A DNA stretch of 64,000 nt, taken from assembly GCF_000003605.2 (NCBI RefSeq), contig NW_003151782.1, positions 107,545 through 171,544 of the forward strand, in the 5' to 3' direction. Positions 37,321-49,994 of this stretch are shown here, piece by piece. Each line of letters begins with the position of its first letter. Within the stretch, counting starts at the first letter, position 1. The notes beneath the pieces were generated by a model. The model searched no databases, was not told the origin of the DNA, and saw nothing but the letters and a program-made list of their open reading frames with translations. This DNA comes from Saccoglossus kowalevskii. Lineage: Eukaryota > Hemichordata > Enteropneusta > Harrimaniidae. A program made the translations under genes and the position numbers.

Positions 37321-40300
37321 CACGAGTGTTCGCGCCAACTAATCATTTGCCACAAAGTTTATAGTAGATACTCAAGTTATCCAAGGTTGTTGAATACAAA
37401 TAAACGCCGAGATTCCTCCAACATGCATCTATTCATATCTTATTAACAACCACGTTGACTTTGTCCGCAACTGAAGGCAACGGGTGCGATAGACTATAAA
37501 GGTAAAAATCCCTACATATTGTATAGAAAATAGTACTACTAAATCATTTGTTCGACACAAAATTACCATATACTTTAACTTATTATAATACGAATAGGAA
37601 TATCATTAATGGTTTTTTCACTTATAGATCTTTGTTCGTGTATGTCGTGTATCTATGAAACTCCTAAGGGTCTATGGCGCAGGCGATTGGTTATTTTTTT
37701 AATGGCGCGGAAGGTAACACACAAGTACTGTACATTAGTAGAAACCTCGCTGGATCCTTCGCATCAGTAGTTCGACGACGAACAACTAGGAATCGATGCA
37801 TGTAAACTGTCCTCGTCATGCAACGCAGCGTGTGTATTGTGATTTCGATAGCGTTCTGACATCACAAATAAAAGGTCCATGTAGTATCATTGCTGACTGA
37901 GTAGACGTTGCGTTCGACCCTTGGCATCTGGGGATCAATTTAGACATCTAATAGTGCGATATATATTCTCTAATAGTAACAATAAATTGCCAATAAATTA
38001 AAGGAGGAGTTCATTTCAGCATAAATGATAGCCCGTTTATGTAAGTGTGTAGAAAAAAGGTAATATACTGTAGAATAATTGCCAAGATATTGCGAAAGTC
38101 CACGAGAGTGACGAGATTTGTCGTTGCCCCTCAAATAGTGTTCTAGTCACTCCCCTTTTAGTCTTTACAAATGTCAATGTTACATATATCAGTGGAACAG
38201 CCGATGTGGTGTGAGGGACAAAGACAAGTCTCGTGGGTTCCTCACTCTCAACGAGATCTCGGCGGCTATTTTGAATCTGAAGTATATTACTATAAACTTT
38301 GGTTTTTGTGTTTGCTTATAAATGTGATGGCTTTTATTTTTAATTCAATTCAATTTAAATTTGCGTTCATGGCCAATTAAAAATTACTAAATATAATTAA
38401 AAGTACCGACAACAGAATTATTTTATATGTTGCTTATAATAGAAATGTTATTATGGGTTGAGATGATCAAAAATACATAGAAAATGCCTGCTATGAGCCA
38501 CTTTTGGTAACCGTTAGTTTAAAACATATTCAAAGATTTATGTGAATAAAAAATTAAAACTACGTATGCTGGAATAAGTATGTAATGACCTCCTGTCTCT
38601 ATGACAATAGTTAAACAAATGTTGTTTTCCCGGGGAACGGATTTAGATTCCGCTAAGTGTAACATTTAATTCTATTTTGGCTATTGGCGAATTGGATTTA
38701 AATGTGTCTATGCATGAATAATATATATATATGACATTTATTTAATAAGCACTTAGGGGTATAATAGTCCATGGTTCTCCGCGTAGACCTATCCGAGCTT
38801 TGGGCTTTGAGTGTCTCTTTGGATATACAGATATACAGTCTGGTCTTATTATTCAAAATCGGGGTTTGCAATTAAGGTGAACATTCTTAATTAGATGATT
38901 CTCATTAAATTAACTATATCTCCACTATATAACCTTGTAAAATCAGTAAACAGCATGGAATCCATTGTGCATTGTGAATCTCAAGTTTGTAAATTGCACG
39001 ACGTGCCAGACTGGACGTTATCTAGACCAAATACAGGGTTCAATACAGAACAAGGGTAAATACTGAAGGTAATAAACTGAACCCCTTCATATTGAAGATT
39101 TTCATTTATACGTATATATCGTATATATTATGAAGATTGCCGCATTTGTATGTCTGTGAAAGATAACGCTAAAACGCTTATCTCGATGACACCATTAAAT
39201 GGATTGATGATAAACGATGAGAATTACGTCACAATGTGTGGCATTGCCTAAATGTGCCGTAAAAGTAATACGTTTCTTTTCTACTAAACGAGAAGTGCCA
39301 TTACTGGGTGATGTGTTATGCAATTTTAAACCTGTACGATTAGAAATCTGCATCATCGCATCATTTGTCAATGCACATTTCTCATTTGTTGATATACGCC
39401 GGGGATATATGCAGTGGTTGTGAAATAGCTTTCAATGTATTTCGTAAAGTTGTTTTCAGACTACTTTAGTCCGAGTGAACCTATCACATGAAGATACGCA
39501 GAAACGACGGAGTGCCATGAAAAAAAAAACACTATTAAGGTGACGAGGATGTACCAATGAGACTAAAGCCCCATTAGCGATGCTATTTTTGGAGCCTGTC
39601 GAGATTACCCTCCGTAATATGGATTTACAAGAGTGGTAATTAAGTCCAATGTCAACTATTAATTCCATTTTGTGCAACAAATAACAGTAAAACCTTTTAT
39701 ATTATAGTGCTGTACAGTTCTCGACAGGTCGTACGACTAATATCACAGGAAATGAGCCTCACTGTTAAGGTAATGCATCTCCAATAAATACTGCTTGACA
39801 GGATTAAGCTATTAAAAACACAGGTGATATGTGAAATGGCTAGTGTAGGGTAATTGGAGTATGTACGTTGAAAGCGTGGCGCGGTGAATACACGATGACT
39901 TCCAAACTTAGCAACCTCTTCCCAAGAACACACGAAAATAAAACTATGCCATCCCATAATATTATTCTTTTGATAATTTGCCACGAACTCATTTGTGTTA
40001 CAGTTACCACAGGCTTCAGCTGACTAGGAAAGGCGATGCGGTTTATTGAATCTATAAACAGTGTATTTTACTGACGCGATGCTATTCAAGAAGAAACGTA
40101 TCATACTGTAGATAAAATTGATTGCAAATGCAATTAGAGATCTGCAATATATACACACTAGATCCTTCAACCGCACTACTATAGGAGATATGCATGTCCA
40201 AAGTCTACTTCGAGTTAACAATACGGAGACATGGATGAACGGGTAGGTAATAGATTGAACTGCTTAGCGTGTTTAATAAACATAATTGTAAAAGAATAGT

Positions 40301-41871
40301 GAGATGGTAATTTTGACATTCCGTTAGATTTATTCATTTGCTTTATAATGAGATTGGATTTGGGTTATCGAGATTGTTTTAAAATAACACTCAATCACCA
40401 CCATATGCATTAACAAATTCTATATTTACGGGATTCTAATACATTTATATTAAAAAGTATTTAAGCGTAATTGAAAAATAATATGCATATTGCTATTGTT
40501 ATTAATCAAATCGGAAATAAATTAACTATTATTCCCTTGCCAAATTACCAAATATTGCTGGGTATATTCGGTTGGATTTCATTCATCATAATAATAGACA
40601 TAATTATTTAAGGGTATTTTGTCAATGATCCAAATATATGTCGACTGATGAGATTTAAATTTGGGGTATGGTATTTAAAATTATTTCAAACTGTCACCAC
40701 CGTAAGTTCTGTTAGTATTTAATTTTTATTACACGTCATAAGTTCAACAATGGTTTATAGACATTAAATGTATACAAACTAATTATTCAACTTCAATATG
40801 TGATGTGATATATCTTCCAAAATAACGCATAAAACACCTGCTAGTTCAATGTATACGGATAAATTACTACATGACATTATTGTGGTGTGTCGCTCTCACA
40901 TATTCATATGCGAATAAAAGAAGTCAAAAAAGACATTGTTACACCCATCCTAATTATATAGTTATAAATATATTGTTGCTACATTTACCATTTACGAAAA
41001 GTACAAATCAATTAAATATTAAATGATATCCACTATGATGTACATCAACTTAAAAAAAATAAAATAAACATAGTTATGTATGAACCTGAACAGTTGAACC
41101 CTGGTATATTCAGAGAACAGCACGATATTGCAGGGAGGGTTGTCTGTGAATCGAATGATTGTTCAATCATGATGCTGGCCTCAAAGCATGTTATCGCCTA
41201 TAATTTCTAATTTGAAAACTGTAATACAGACTGACACTAAATGCCCCTGTGGCGTGTTGTTTAGTATTTCTGTGACTACTTGTTATCTGAATGGACTGTA
41301 AACCAACTTGAACTTCAATTCGATTAAGTATAAGCTGCGAATAATTTGCACATTGAAATAACGAAAAGTGAGGTTATTTAAAAGGCCGCACATTTATGTT
41401 TATCATGTGTGTGTACGCATGGCAGTGTACCTTTCTACAGTCAGCGGAGAGAGTTACTAAACGTTAGAAATATTATTGACTAAAAGTGAAATATCAAAAC
41501 GAGTACAATAGTTGATTAGTGTTACTCGACATTTAATTAATATTACTGAAAAGTAATTCCCCAAACTCTCTTCATCTCTTAAGTAGTCACATTGCTATCA
41601 GTGACATTGATCGAAACATACAATTGATTTGGTTATGGCTAATCGTCATTGTTGCATACTATTACGAAAGCAAATATGTTATAGAAAATATATTTAAATA
41701 TATTTATTTGGTAATTTGAGAAAGATTTGAAAGAAATTCAGGCGACAGAAAATAATAAAAATGGATTATTTGCATGCCTGCATGTTCGGGTTCAATTAAA
41801 TTATATTAATAAATCTAGTAAGGTAGTAAGGCAACTAGCCGTCAATAGCGTTACTACAACACTGCGACCAC
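37321..41871. other. Gene-poor AT-rich stretch
   Basis: No gene recognised. It contains a locally GC-richer segment at 37630-37945 (separate entry). Short open frames (38171-38380, 39217-39423 plus; 39456-40221 minus) show no domain or splice support. Confidence 0.4.
37630..37945. promoter_or_regulatory. GC-richer, CpG-bearing island, possible regulatory DNA
   Basis: This segment stands out from AT-rich surroundings with many CpGs (GGCGCAGGCGATTGGTTATT, GGCGCGGAAGG, TTCGACGACGAAC). It includes GATTGGTT, an inverted CCAAT-type box. No downstream exon could be assigned, so a promoter or enhancer role is only a possibility; a decayed coding piece is an alternative. Confidence 0.2.
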
Positions 41872-43549
41872 GTGTACGCCTCACCAAGTGCAATTGAAGA
41901 ACAGGTTTCATTTTCCATTGGGAGTTGGTCTAGTAATGAAATAATCTCACACTTCATTGAAAACAACGGAAGTGTAAGTCGGAAGTGGCAGTTGGGCAAG
42001 TTTGAAAGAAGTAATCGAAGTTGTGGTTATCCACTCTTAATGTTATTCCTTCCGGGCTTGATGCAATGGGAACAAACTGCAAGTAAACTTATAAATCCAT
42101 TGTAACTGACGAGAAGCGCATGTGACTAAAACAATACACTGCCAAGGAATAGAAAACACAGTCATATCTCTACTCTTCTGTGAAATGCATCGTGATGCTA
42201 AGCTATTTATTTAAAAACAATTGGGAATATGACTCACAAGACAGGTTGACATTGAAAGAAAAAGTACGACCTGGTTTTGGAAATTCGATAGTATTAAGAT
42301 GGAATGCTTGCATGGATGTCTATACAAATTCTACACATTATTTTAAACCAACCATGACTAATGAACAAGGAGTGCAATGCCGTTTCGCCGTTGATATTCG
42401 GTCACTAGCGTTTTTAATATTCTAGTCACGTTGTACACGAGCCGTGCCACCAACACAATTTAGTGCAACATGTCCATGAATTGATAACTGATAAATTAGC
42501 TAACATTGTTGTCCAACCCATCACTTACAATCCTCAAGCTCAATTTCAAGCGGGTTTGTATATGTCCATTACCGACGTATATACAAGAACTGCAGCGATG
42601 TGGCATTATCTTTCTGCGTTGGTAACAGTACATACATTATACAAATCAAGTGACACACACAACAAACGGGCGCAAATTTAACCAATTGTCAGCGTAAATT
42701 CTAACATGGCTTGTCAAGATTATGTACTGTTTTAGTTGTATTTCTTGGCGGAGGCACTGATAAATTTAATGCAGGCATGGAGATTTTTTCACGCCCACGA
42801 TGGTCGCTCGAGAGATCCAGTGCATATGGCATTCGATTATATGGGTTATTACGAGGATACTGAAAAGTTTACACGAAGACAGTACAGCGGAAGTATCGAC
42901 CGACGCGCAGTATTAATATTTTAGTATCAATATTTGCGTCTCGTATCGTATTCTAAGGGCTAACTTATATGGTATCATAACAGTGCCTGGTGGTACAGTA
43001 TGTGCTATTTCCACATAACATACAAATATTAAACAGGGCATCGTGTAATCATAATAATGTATTCATAGCACTAACACACTAAAAATATAATCAAAATTAT
43101 AATCAATTGTACGGATACTTATGCAAAATACACCATCTAGACAATAACAGGAATTGACATGACACTTGACATGACGTTGACGTATCTGTGACACTTGTAT
43201 GCTGCGAAATATTGAATTATGAACTGTCAATATGTTAATGGCAAATGCATGATTTATTAACGCAAAATATATTAAGTTTATTATAACACATTAAGCTTGA
43301 TGGACCATAATGTTGCTGCAGTAAATAAATGAATGAGAAAACAACTGGTAGGTACATTTGAATCATGATGATGAGGTTTTAATTCGAATGTGTGAGTTTG
43401 TTAAGGAGCTATCTTGCTGTGCGGCTAATAGACGCCCACTTGTCGTATTTCGTGAAAGAGATAAAGAGACTAAATACACCATCCTCGTCGATACGAAAGG
43501 CAATATTCCGTATTTTATTCATAGCTTACTAAATATAGGTGACACATGA
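41872..43549 (+). other. Cluster of unassigned plus-strand open blocks, possible fossil
   Basis: Five plus-strand open blocks of 60-80 codons follow one another, at about 41872-42105, 42180-42425, 42463-42681, 42736-42924 and 43358-43549. They are GC-richer than the flanks and have protein-like composition. I recognise no family. The region looks like a broken coding element, with several interruptions, and may be an old inserted element. The block near 42.8-42.9 kb overlaps a repeat also present in a gene B intron. Chance remains a real alternative. Confidence 0.25.
42846..42912. repeat. Half copy of the gene B intron palindrome
   Basis: Matches the left arm and centre of the palindrome at 21211-21336 (GTTATTACGAGGATAC, CACGAAGACAGTA, GTATCGACCGACGCGCAG). 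The right arm is missing; sequence diverges after 42912. It overlaps the end of an open block at 42736-42924. Confidence 0.65.
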
Positions 43550-43555
43550 TATCTT

Positions 43556-46249
43556 AATGGCACACACCTTAGAAACCATGCGAGAAATCTAGTTGTTTAT
43601 CCAAAAGCTTATAACCGCTGAATTTAATGAATATAATGATAATTTAAATCGCTTCTGAAATTGTTCATTAACTGACATGGAATTATAGACGCTGAGCACG
43701 AACTGGTAGTTCCGAGTGTGTGTGTGTGTGGGCAGCGAATGTAAAACATTTAATTACGACACATGTCCCTAGACCCACGCATTTTGATAGATCTAAAAAC
43801 TCGTAGCAGGATAATTTCTTGGGTTACTGTGCCATCATTTGTGGTATAGGAGAAACGAAAACGAAATATCAATACCTTAAATTACTTATTTTGACTTTGG
43901 ATATGATCCAGAAAATAATAAATATAATTGCGATGACAAAAAGTATATTATTTTCAAACATTAACGAATGCGGTTTTAGGGTATGATATAATAATAAACT
44001 CTCTCTATACTTTTATATGTTAACCTATATATTTGGGTGTGCTATAGTATATATTCTGATTTAGCAATCAGGGCAACAACCCACAAAGTTCACATTAATT
44101 AATTTGAAAAAAACTAAAAAATATTTAATTCGACTATATATATATACTATATATATATATATGTCGAGATCATTTACAATTTGGTCACGAGTGCGTTTCA
44201 CTAACTCAAAAATCGTACGTATATACAAAGGCATGTTTTGTAACTATGTGCCATCAAATCAACGAAGTCACCCTATACAAACAAAAAGAACATTCGAATA
44301 CGTCCCAACGTACAATTTAATTGCTTTCGTAATCGAAAATGTTATTACCCTCAGTTTAAAACTCATTAACAAACAACAAGCAATAGCCGAATACGGACTC
44401 ATTACATACACATTTTCAAAGGTTTCTAGAATGCGAAATAACAAGTGTATACTTTCGATCGATAGTTGGTTCATCCTACTATAATTAGTTGTTTCCCTTA
44501 AAGTTCGATTCATAGTAATCACTAGATATAGCGAGATACGGGTTGATTTGGTTGACATTATTTACTGAATGGGGTATAAGGAAATACAATATGTAAACCG
44601 TACTCGATTACAACCACGAATATTTCAGCACATTGGTGACGCCGTCACTGTTATAAGAGCTACCACACTAATATAGATACGTTGTCCATCGCGCAGTTGC
44701 CATGACGACAAACGAAAATATTTTCAGATACCAATATTCGTCTTCAACGATTCCAGCGCGTACACAATTAAGCAACAAGAATAATTAATATTATCAATTT
44801 CCTTGCGTTACCTAAGGGTTAATTCAAGTCGAATTCAGATTACATTGTAGCAATTTGTTATGGTTGTTATGTCATTAGCGTGATAGAACTGTTACTAATG
44901 GAGTTTTCATTAAATTCAAATAAACTGTTGGACAATGGTGTGACTTTTAAACTTTCCAAATGGGTTGTCCTAAACATGAGCGGATTTAGAGGGGGTCGAG
45001 GGGGCCGCGGCCCCCTATTTTCAACAACCAACAGGGCTTCGCGCCATCGGCGCTCGCGAACTTGGGCTTTGGCCAGCTTATCTCCCCCTATTCCAGAATC
45101 CTAGATCCGCCCCTGCTAGATTCAATAATAATTTATATTACTCGCGGCGGAGTGCCGTTGATGCCTTGTCTGTTTGTTTTTTTGGCATCAGGTATTTATT
45201 GTCGTAGCATAATGATATTATGAAAATGAATTCATACAATAACGTGTTGTACTTAAGCGTCTCGGCGACAGCCGTGGAATTATTTCCCGGCCCAATAAGT
45301 CACTGTTTGGCAATGTGTCTTTGATATTACGAGAAGAATCGACCAGTGTTTTTTTGGGGGGAATGGGTGTGCCAGCTATGCTACTTACTTTCTCTAGCAT
45401 TCAGCATACATGAGCGATCCAAAATGTTGGCGTTAGTTCATTTATTATTATTTAAGTTTTGTTTGCCAATTCAAGTCGCAAGTCGAACACCTTCTCGTGT
45501 AGTTACTTTTACTAGTCCAATACAGTGCGCTGTTGGTCTGGAAATGTTTTTCCCTTGTCAAATATATTTCATGCAACATGTTGCTATACTGACGTAAAAT
45601 GTAATTTGTCTGGGTTAGCTCTACTTGCGGTTGGCAAACTATGTTCCGGAAGTTGACGTAAAATGTAATTTCCCTGGGAAGTTGCTAGGTAGGTAGTTTC
45701 GTAATAGGCTTTTGTGACGCTAATGGTTAGACCGAATTCAAACAGTTTCGATTTATGTTGAAAAAGCTTCTGTCATTTTGACTTGTTCATCAAAGCAAAT
45801 AATAAATGTAAATTGGTGGTTATCTCTAATGTGTCTATAATGGAAACATTAAAAGGAAGTTCAGAACGGGTAGCCACCAAGACAACAGACGTTTATTCAG
45901 TTTTTTTAAATTTTGTACATGTCAAGTATCTTTTTATGAATGGTAATTTCAAGAACACGGGTTGGTAGGTCATTATTTGATGAACTTTAGATAAATTATG
46001 AAGTGGGTGATCAGAAACAAATCTTACCATTTACAGTTTTACATTAAAATATTAAAACCCGTTTTTATACAAAGATTGGTTGTAATGTTCATTTCGAATT
46101 ATTCCACGCGCTGCAATAAACCCCAAATGACACAGTTTACATTCGAACGAAGATTCTGCCTGATTTCCCAGTTTACGCGTCTTTAGACGGATTCGATTGG
46201 GGCAAATTAACAAGATCCATGAAATAGATTCTAATAAATGTCATTATGA
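43556..46249. other. Gene-poor stretch with one MITE
   Basis: Contains the hAT-like MITE at 44975-45115, a (TA)n tract near 44135-44162 and a 25-base direct repeat (TGACGTAAAATGTAATTT) at about 45590 and 45654. Open frames at 44104-44484, 45346-45597, 45783-45968 and 45998-46186 (plus) have no recognised domain. Confidence 0.4.
44975..45115. mobile_element. hAT-like MITE, about 140 bp
   Basis: The termini are inverted repeats: CATGAGCGGATTTAG at the left, and the right end reads CAGGGGCGGATCTAG on the opposite strand. The interior is GC-rich (GGCCGCGGCCCCC). The CAGGGGCGGATC-type terminus is typical of small hAT-like elements in many marine animals. A clear 8-base target duplication could not be seen. 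An open frame across it is a by-product of the GC-rich interior. Confidence 0.6.
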
Positions 46250-46571
46250 GAGTCGCTGCGTAAAATGACAGTATTGTCGAGAGAACTCCGCTGATTTACG
46301 AGAACTGATTGCTGGGCCACGTATCGGTAGACTATATCCACTTGGGCTGCATGGTACATTGTCAGCAACACGTACGCAATGTTGAAATATGCAGGTACTT
46401 CGTCACGTATCCGTGCGTTACATGAACTTCTATTGAAGTCACGGAAGAAGTAGAGACAGGGCTTGCAAATGTCACCTTTATTAACCGATATGCCCTGAAA
46501 CGTCTCGCTGCGGATGCGAGTGAATACAATAACACGTTATGCAGCCTTTATTTGTTACCATACGGGTAAAA
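46250..46571. other. GC-richer block with overlapping protein-like frames
   Basis: Markedly GC-richer than its flanks. Several plus-strand frames are open over 30-45 codons each and look protein-like, but no frame covers the block. No family is recognised. It may be a decayed coding fragment or old inserted element; it looks broken. Confidence 0.2.
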
Positions 46572-48555
46572 TCACGCATGAATTCAAATACGAAAAAAAT
46601 AATGTTAGCCTTCTCCCTGCAAATGTAAAACGATCAGGTGATTTCTTTCATAGCAATTACATATCGAAATCTTGATACTAAGCAACCAAGCTTTTAAAGA
46701 ATCATGTTCAGTTTAATATCAATTGAAACACATTATTGCTAAACTAACTCACTGGAAACAAATTTCATGCCGTATATGACGCTGACCTAACGCGAAGTTG
46801 AGTTCAGCGCATTTGCAAAATATTATGAGGTACAAGTTTGATGCATTTGCAACTGAAATAATGAATACCAACCTAAATAATTTCAAAATCAATGTAGTGT
46901 TAATAAACTCCTTCGACATAACAGTTAATACGTATGTAAATGTAAACTCACGTGGGCATGATGTAGGTGAATGTTGGATGAGAATATTTATGATATGGTG
47001 GATTTCAATCAATATAAGCGTTTGTTCCATATATATACTTTGTTTGTATTTTGGGTATAATTAATATGATTTATACTCAAATATAAACTCGCTATTTCCA
47101 CTTGGTATGCTTCTGTCAATTCCAAATCAATGTCAACTTCAATATTAATTACGGTGCACACGCATACTGCAGATTTTATACATGTATTAATATAACTAAG
47201 GTTATTAGACTATGTAATATATGCGAACAAAACATATATGTATTCTTAGGCCGTAAGTATATTCACATAATATGCATGTGATCTATGCATAGAATTAATT
47301 GGACTGCTTTTGACTTTAAAATGTCATTTGATTTAAAACGATGCAATCGATTGTCGATTTATTTAAATAAAAAAATAATTCCTATATGCAAAATATATGC
47401 TAGATGTATGCCCAAATCGCGTGTCGAGATATGCCTTTCGTTCGTGTGCTATGCGTGTAGTATATGATTCAATAAATGAAGCAGGTATAATCAACTTGTG
47501 TTTATCCACAAACTGAGACGTATTTCTTGGTTTAGCATCAATTAGAAAATTAGAAGCACAAACTCGATTCATTATTTCGTATTATATTAATAAAATGTAG
47601 GGTTGAATGATGATGTCAGTGATCATGACGAAGATGCATTTGGGATCCACAGAGACTTATGCTTGTGTGTAGACTAGTAAGAAGCTACCCAGTTTGCAAT
47701 ATGCGTTTCATATAGATATTCCATTGAAAATAACAAGATCGAATTCTAGGCTTAATATGCGAGACGAAAGTCCAATTTTCGCAGTTAAATATCATTTATT
47801 ACATTCGAAAAACATAATTAGTTCATGTGATATGTCTCGAGGCTCGGATTAGGTGTGTGCTTGATGTACTATCGACTTATTTAATTTTTTAGCGAATATA
47901 TGTGTGCAGCAGAACCCATTAGATGCAATAAAATCATAACAAAGCAAGACTTGGTTCACTGCTCGTATTGGTTGTTGAAATTAAAAGTTTTAAAAACTAT
48001 ACAATATATCATATACATTACGTGACACGTCACAAAAATATGCTTTAACAATTTGCCTCTTATGGTCGGGATTATATTTAAATTAGGTTATATACCAAGT
48101 TTGCGTTTCATTTCATTGTGTTGGAACTTCAGTTGGTCTACCCTCCAATCATATTCAATGTAATGTCAATGTGGCACGTGGATATATGCCGGGCACTACA
48201 GATATAAATCCTAAAAGAACTATCCTCTAGAAAAGTTTGTCGTTGTCAGTAAAATATCGTCAACACACATGTTACCATAGATAATATCCTTATGTTTCTT
48301 GTAAGGATTTCAGTTAACATTGTTCTTTTTAATCTATATGACCAGAATTGTCGCATTTAAACTTACATTGATAAATAAATATATAGCTTACCAGTGTAAC
48401 AACAATCTATACTGATTGAAAATACGTATGATTGGAAAGAAAAACGTTTTCTCGTTGCCAGGTAACACGGTGTTTTAGTATCATTTGTTTATGCAACGCC
48501 TGTCACAACTAGGTGCTCAGGACATTCGACATAATATTCGTTTTCAATATTTTAG

Positions 48556-48683
48556 TTGAATCTTGTCGTCGATCATCATGTTATTACGATTCAGCAGTGC
48601 TGTGCCGGCGACATGAGGTATACCGCGCCTTGGGCAAAATGAGAGAGGCACTCTGTGAGAGTGTCTCACAAGCACGTCGATGA
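48556..48683 (+). CDS. Exon-like segment, possible terminal exon, unassigned
   Basis: TTTTCAATATTTTAG looks like a 3' splice site, followed by 42 open codons to TGA. The segment is GC-rich for the region, with codons such as TGC CGG CGA, and encodes a Cys/Arg-rich, basic peptide (CYYDSAVLCRRHEVYRALGK). No upstream exon was found, so this may be the last exon of a missed gene, a relic, or chance. Confidence 0.22.
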
Positions 48684-49972
48684 ATTGCAGCGTGGTGTTG
48701 GCTTAACCTCGTCGGTAGCAGATGCATTAGTACTGATACAGGTGGCGAGGTTACCTATGCAAACAACACCTCAATTCCAAATCACTAATAACACAAGCCA
48801 TGAACTATTAAATATACATGATTCATACGTAATACGCCACTTTGGAAAAAATATCACAGGAAATACATGCAAACTTTATGTATTGAGAGTCACTTGCATC
48901 ATAATTCTATTTATAGTATATACAAGTAAATTGGGGCATTCCAAGTATGGATTGTAGATTGATTCTTGAATGGTAGTTCTTATGCGTAAGTGGATATTGC
49001 GTTTGTTTCTTCTTACGTACTAGACATGTTTAAATAAAATGTACTTACCCATGTCCATATTAATATATGTAAGATAGCCACCATGCCACTGACAACAATT
49101 CAGCCGTGAGTCTACAACTAGTGTATAGAACTATTCTTGAAGAAGAAATTACTCCCTTGTCCCAAATATTTTCACCCCGGTAGTTGTCGTATAAGCTACG
49201 ATAACGACCGTGTATGTTTACTCGTCTGTAGCAAATGACGCTAAACTAAACATCTGCATGATATTATCGCCTATTATTCAGAACACTTATACACGTCACT
49301 ATCTGCGTGTAGGAATATTCTATTATCTGTAAGGGTGGCCTTTGTCGTATATTCGTTTTAAATACTAACACTTCTACACAAATTTGGATGAGATGTTAAA
49401 AAATACAAATAATTCTGTGACGAGTAAATATTAATACGTACGGATTGGGTTGTTCTATTATGTTCACCCACCAGTTGTTCATAGAAATACACCGTTTTTG
49501 AGTTGAATTGTACGTGATTATCTAATTTTCATATAAGAAAATTGAAATCGCGACATGTGTCTACGTTACATGTATATTAATTGTATTATACTAATACCAA
49601 TGTACGTAGACATTAGTCATCAAGCGAGTCAAAAGAACAGTTGTGTGGTCGGATTATTTTTAATATTATTGATCTCAATCTGAAATCTGGTTTGCAAAGT
49701 CTTGCTCTTCATTACTTTTTAGCGAATTAGTTAATTCTCTATCTAGTGGTACGAGGCAAAATTAAAGCAGCCCGATATTTATTCGGCGTTGTATTAGAAC
49801 CATCCATATTGAGTCGTCACCAAATCCAAATTTAATAATATGTAAATAGATATATGACGTAGGTGTCCACATAAAAAAGACTGATATATTATAAATGCAT
49901 CATGCACGCAAAAGCACGCACATACAGATTATTCTAATTCAATGTGTGGGGTGAAACGGTAATCTTATCTGC

Positions 49973-49994
49973 TATTATTATTATTATTATTATT
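49973..49994. repeat. (TTA)n microsatellite
   Basis: About seven perfect trinucleotide repeats in intergenic DNA. Confidence 0.9.

Noticed and set aside
44104-44484. 126-codon plus-strand frame starting in a TA tract
   Set aside because: Tyr/Ile/Lys-rich, as expected of AT-rich DNA; it overlaps an open frame on the opposite strand and has no domain.
44880-45104. 74-codon frame with an RGG-like stretch (FRGGRGGRG)
   Set aside because: The Gly/Arg part is the GC-rich end of the MITE at 44975-45115, not an RGG protein.
45590-45680. Two TGACGTAA sites in a 25-base direct repeat, CRE-like
   Set aside because: They are parts of one short local duplication with no gene nearby; too weak to call regulatory.
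41872-46571. Calling this region a named viral or transposon family
   Set aside because: No motif was specific enough to name a family; only an unassigned, possibly fossil, coding-like region is claimed.
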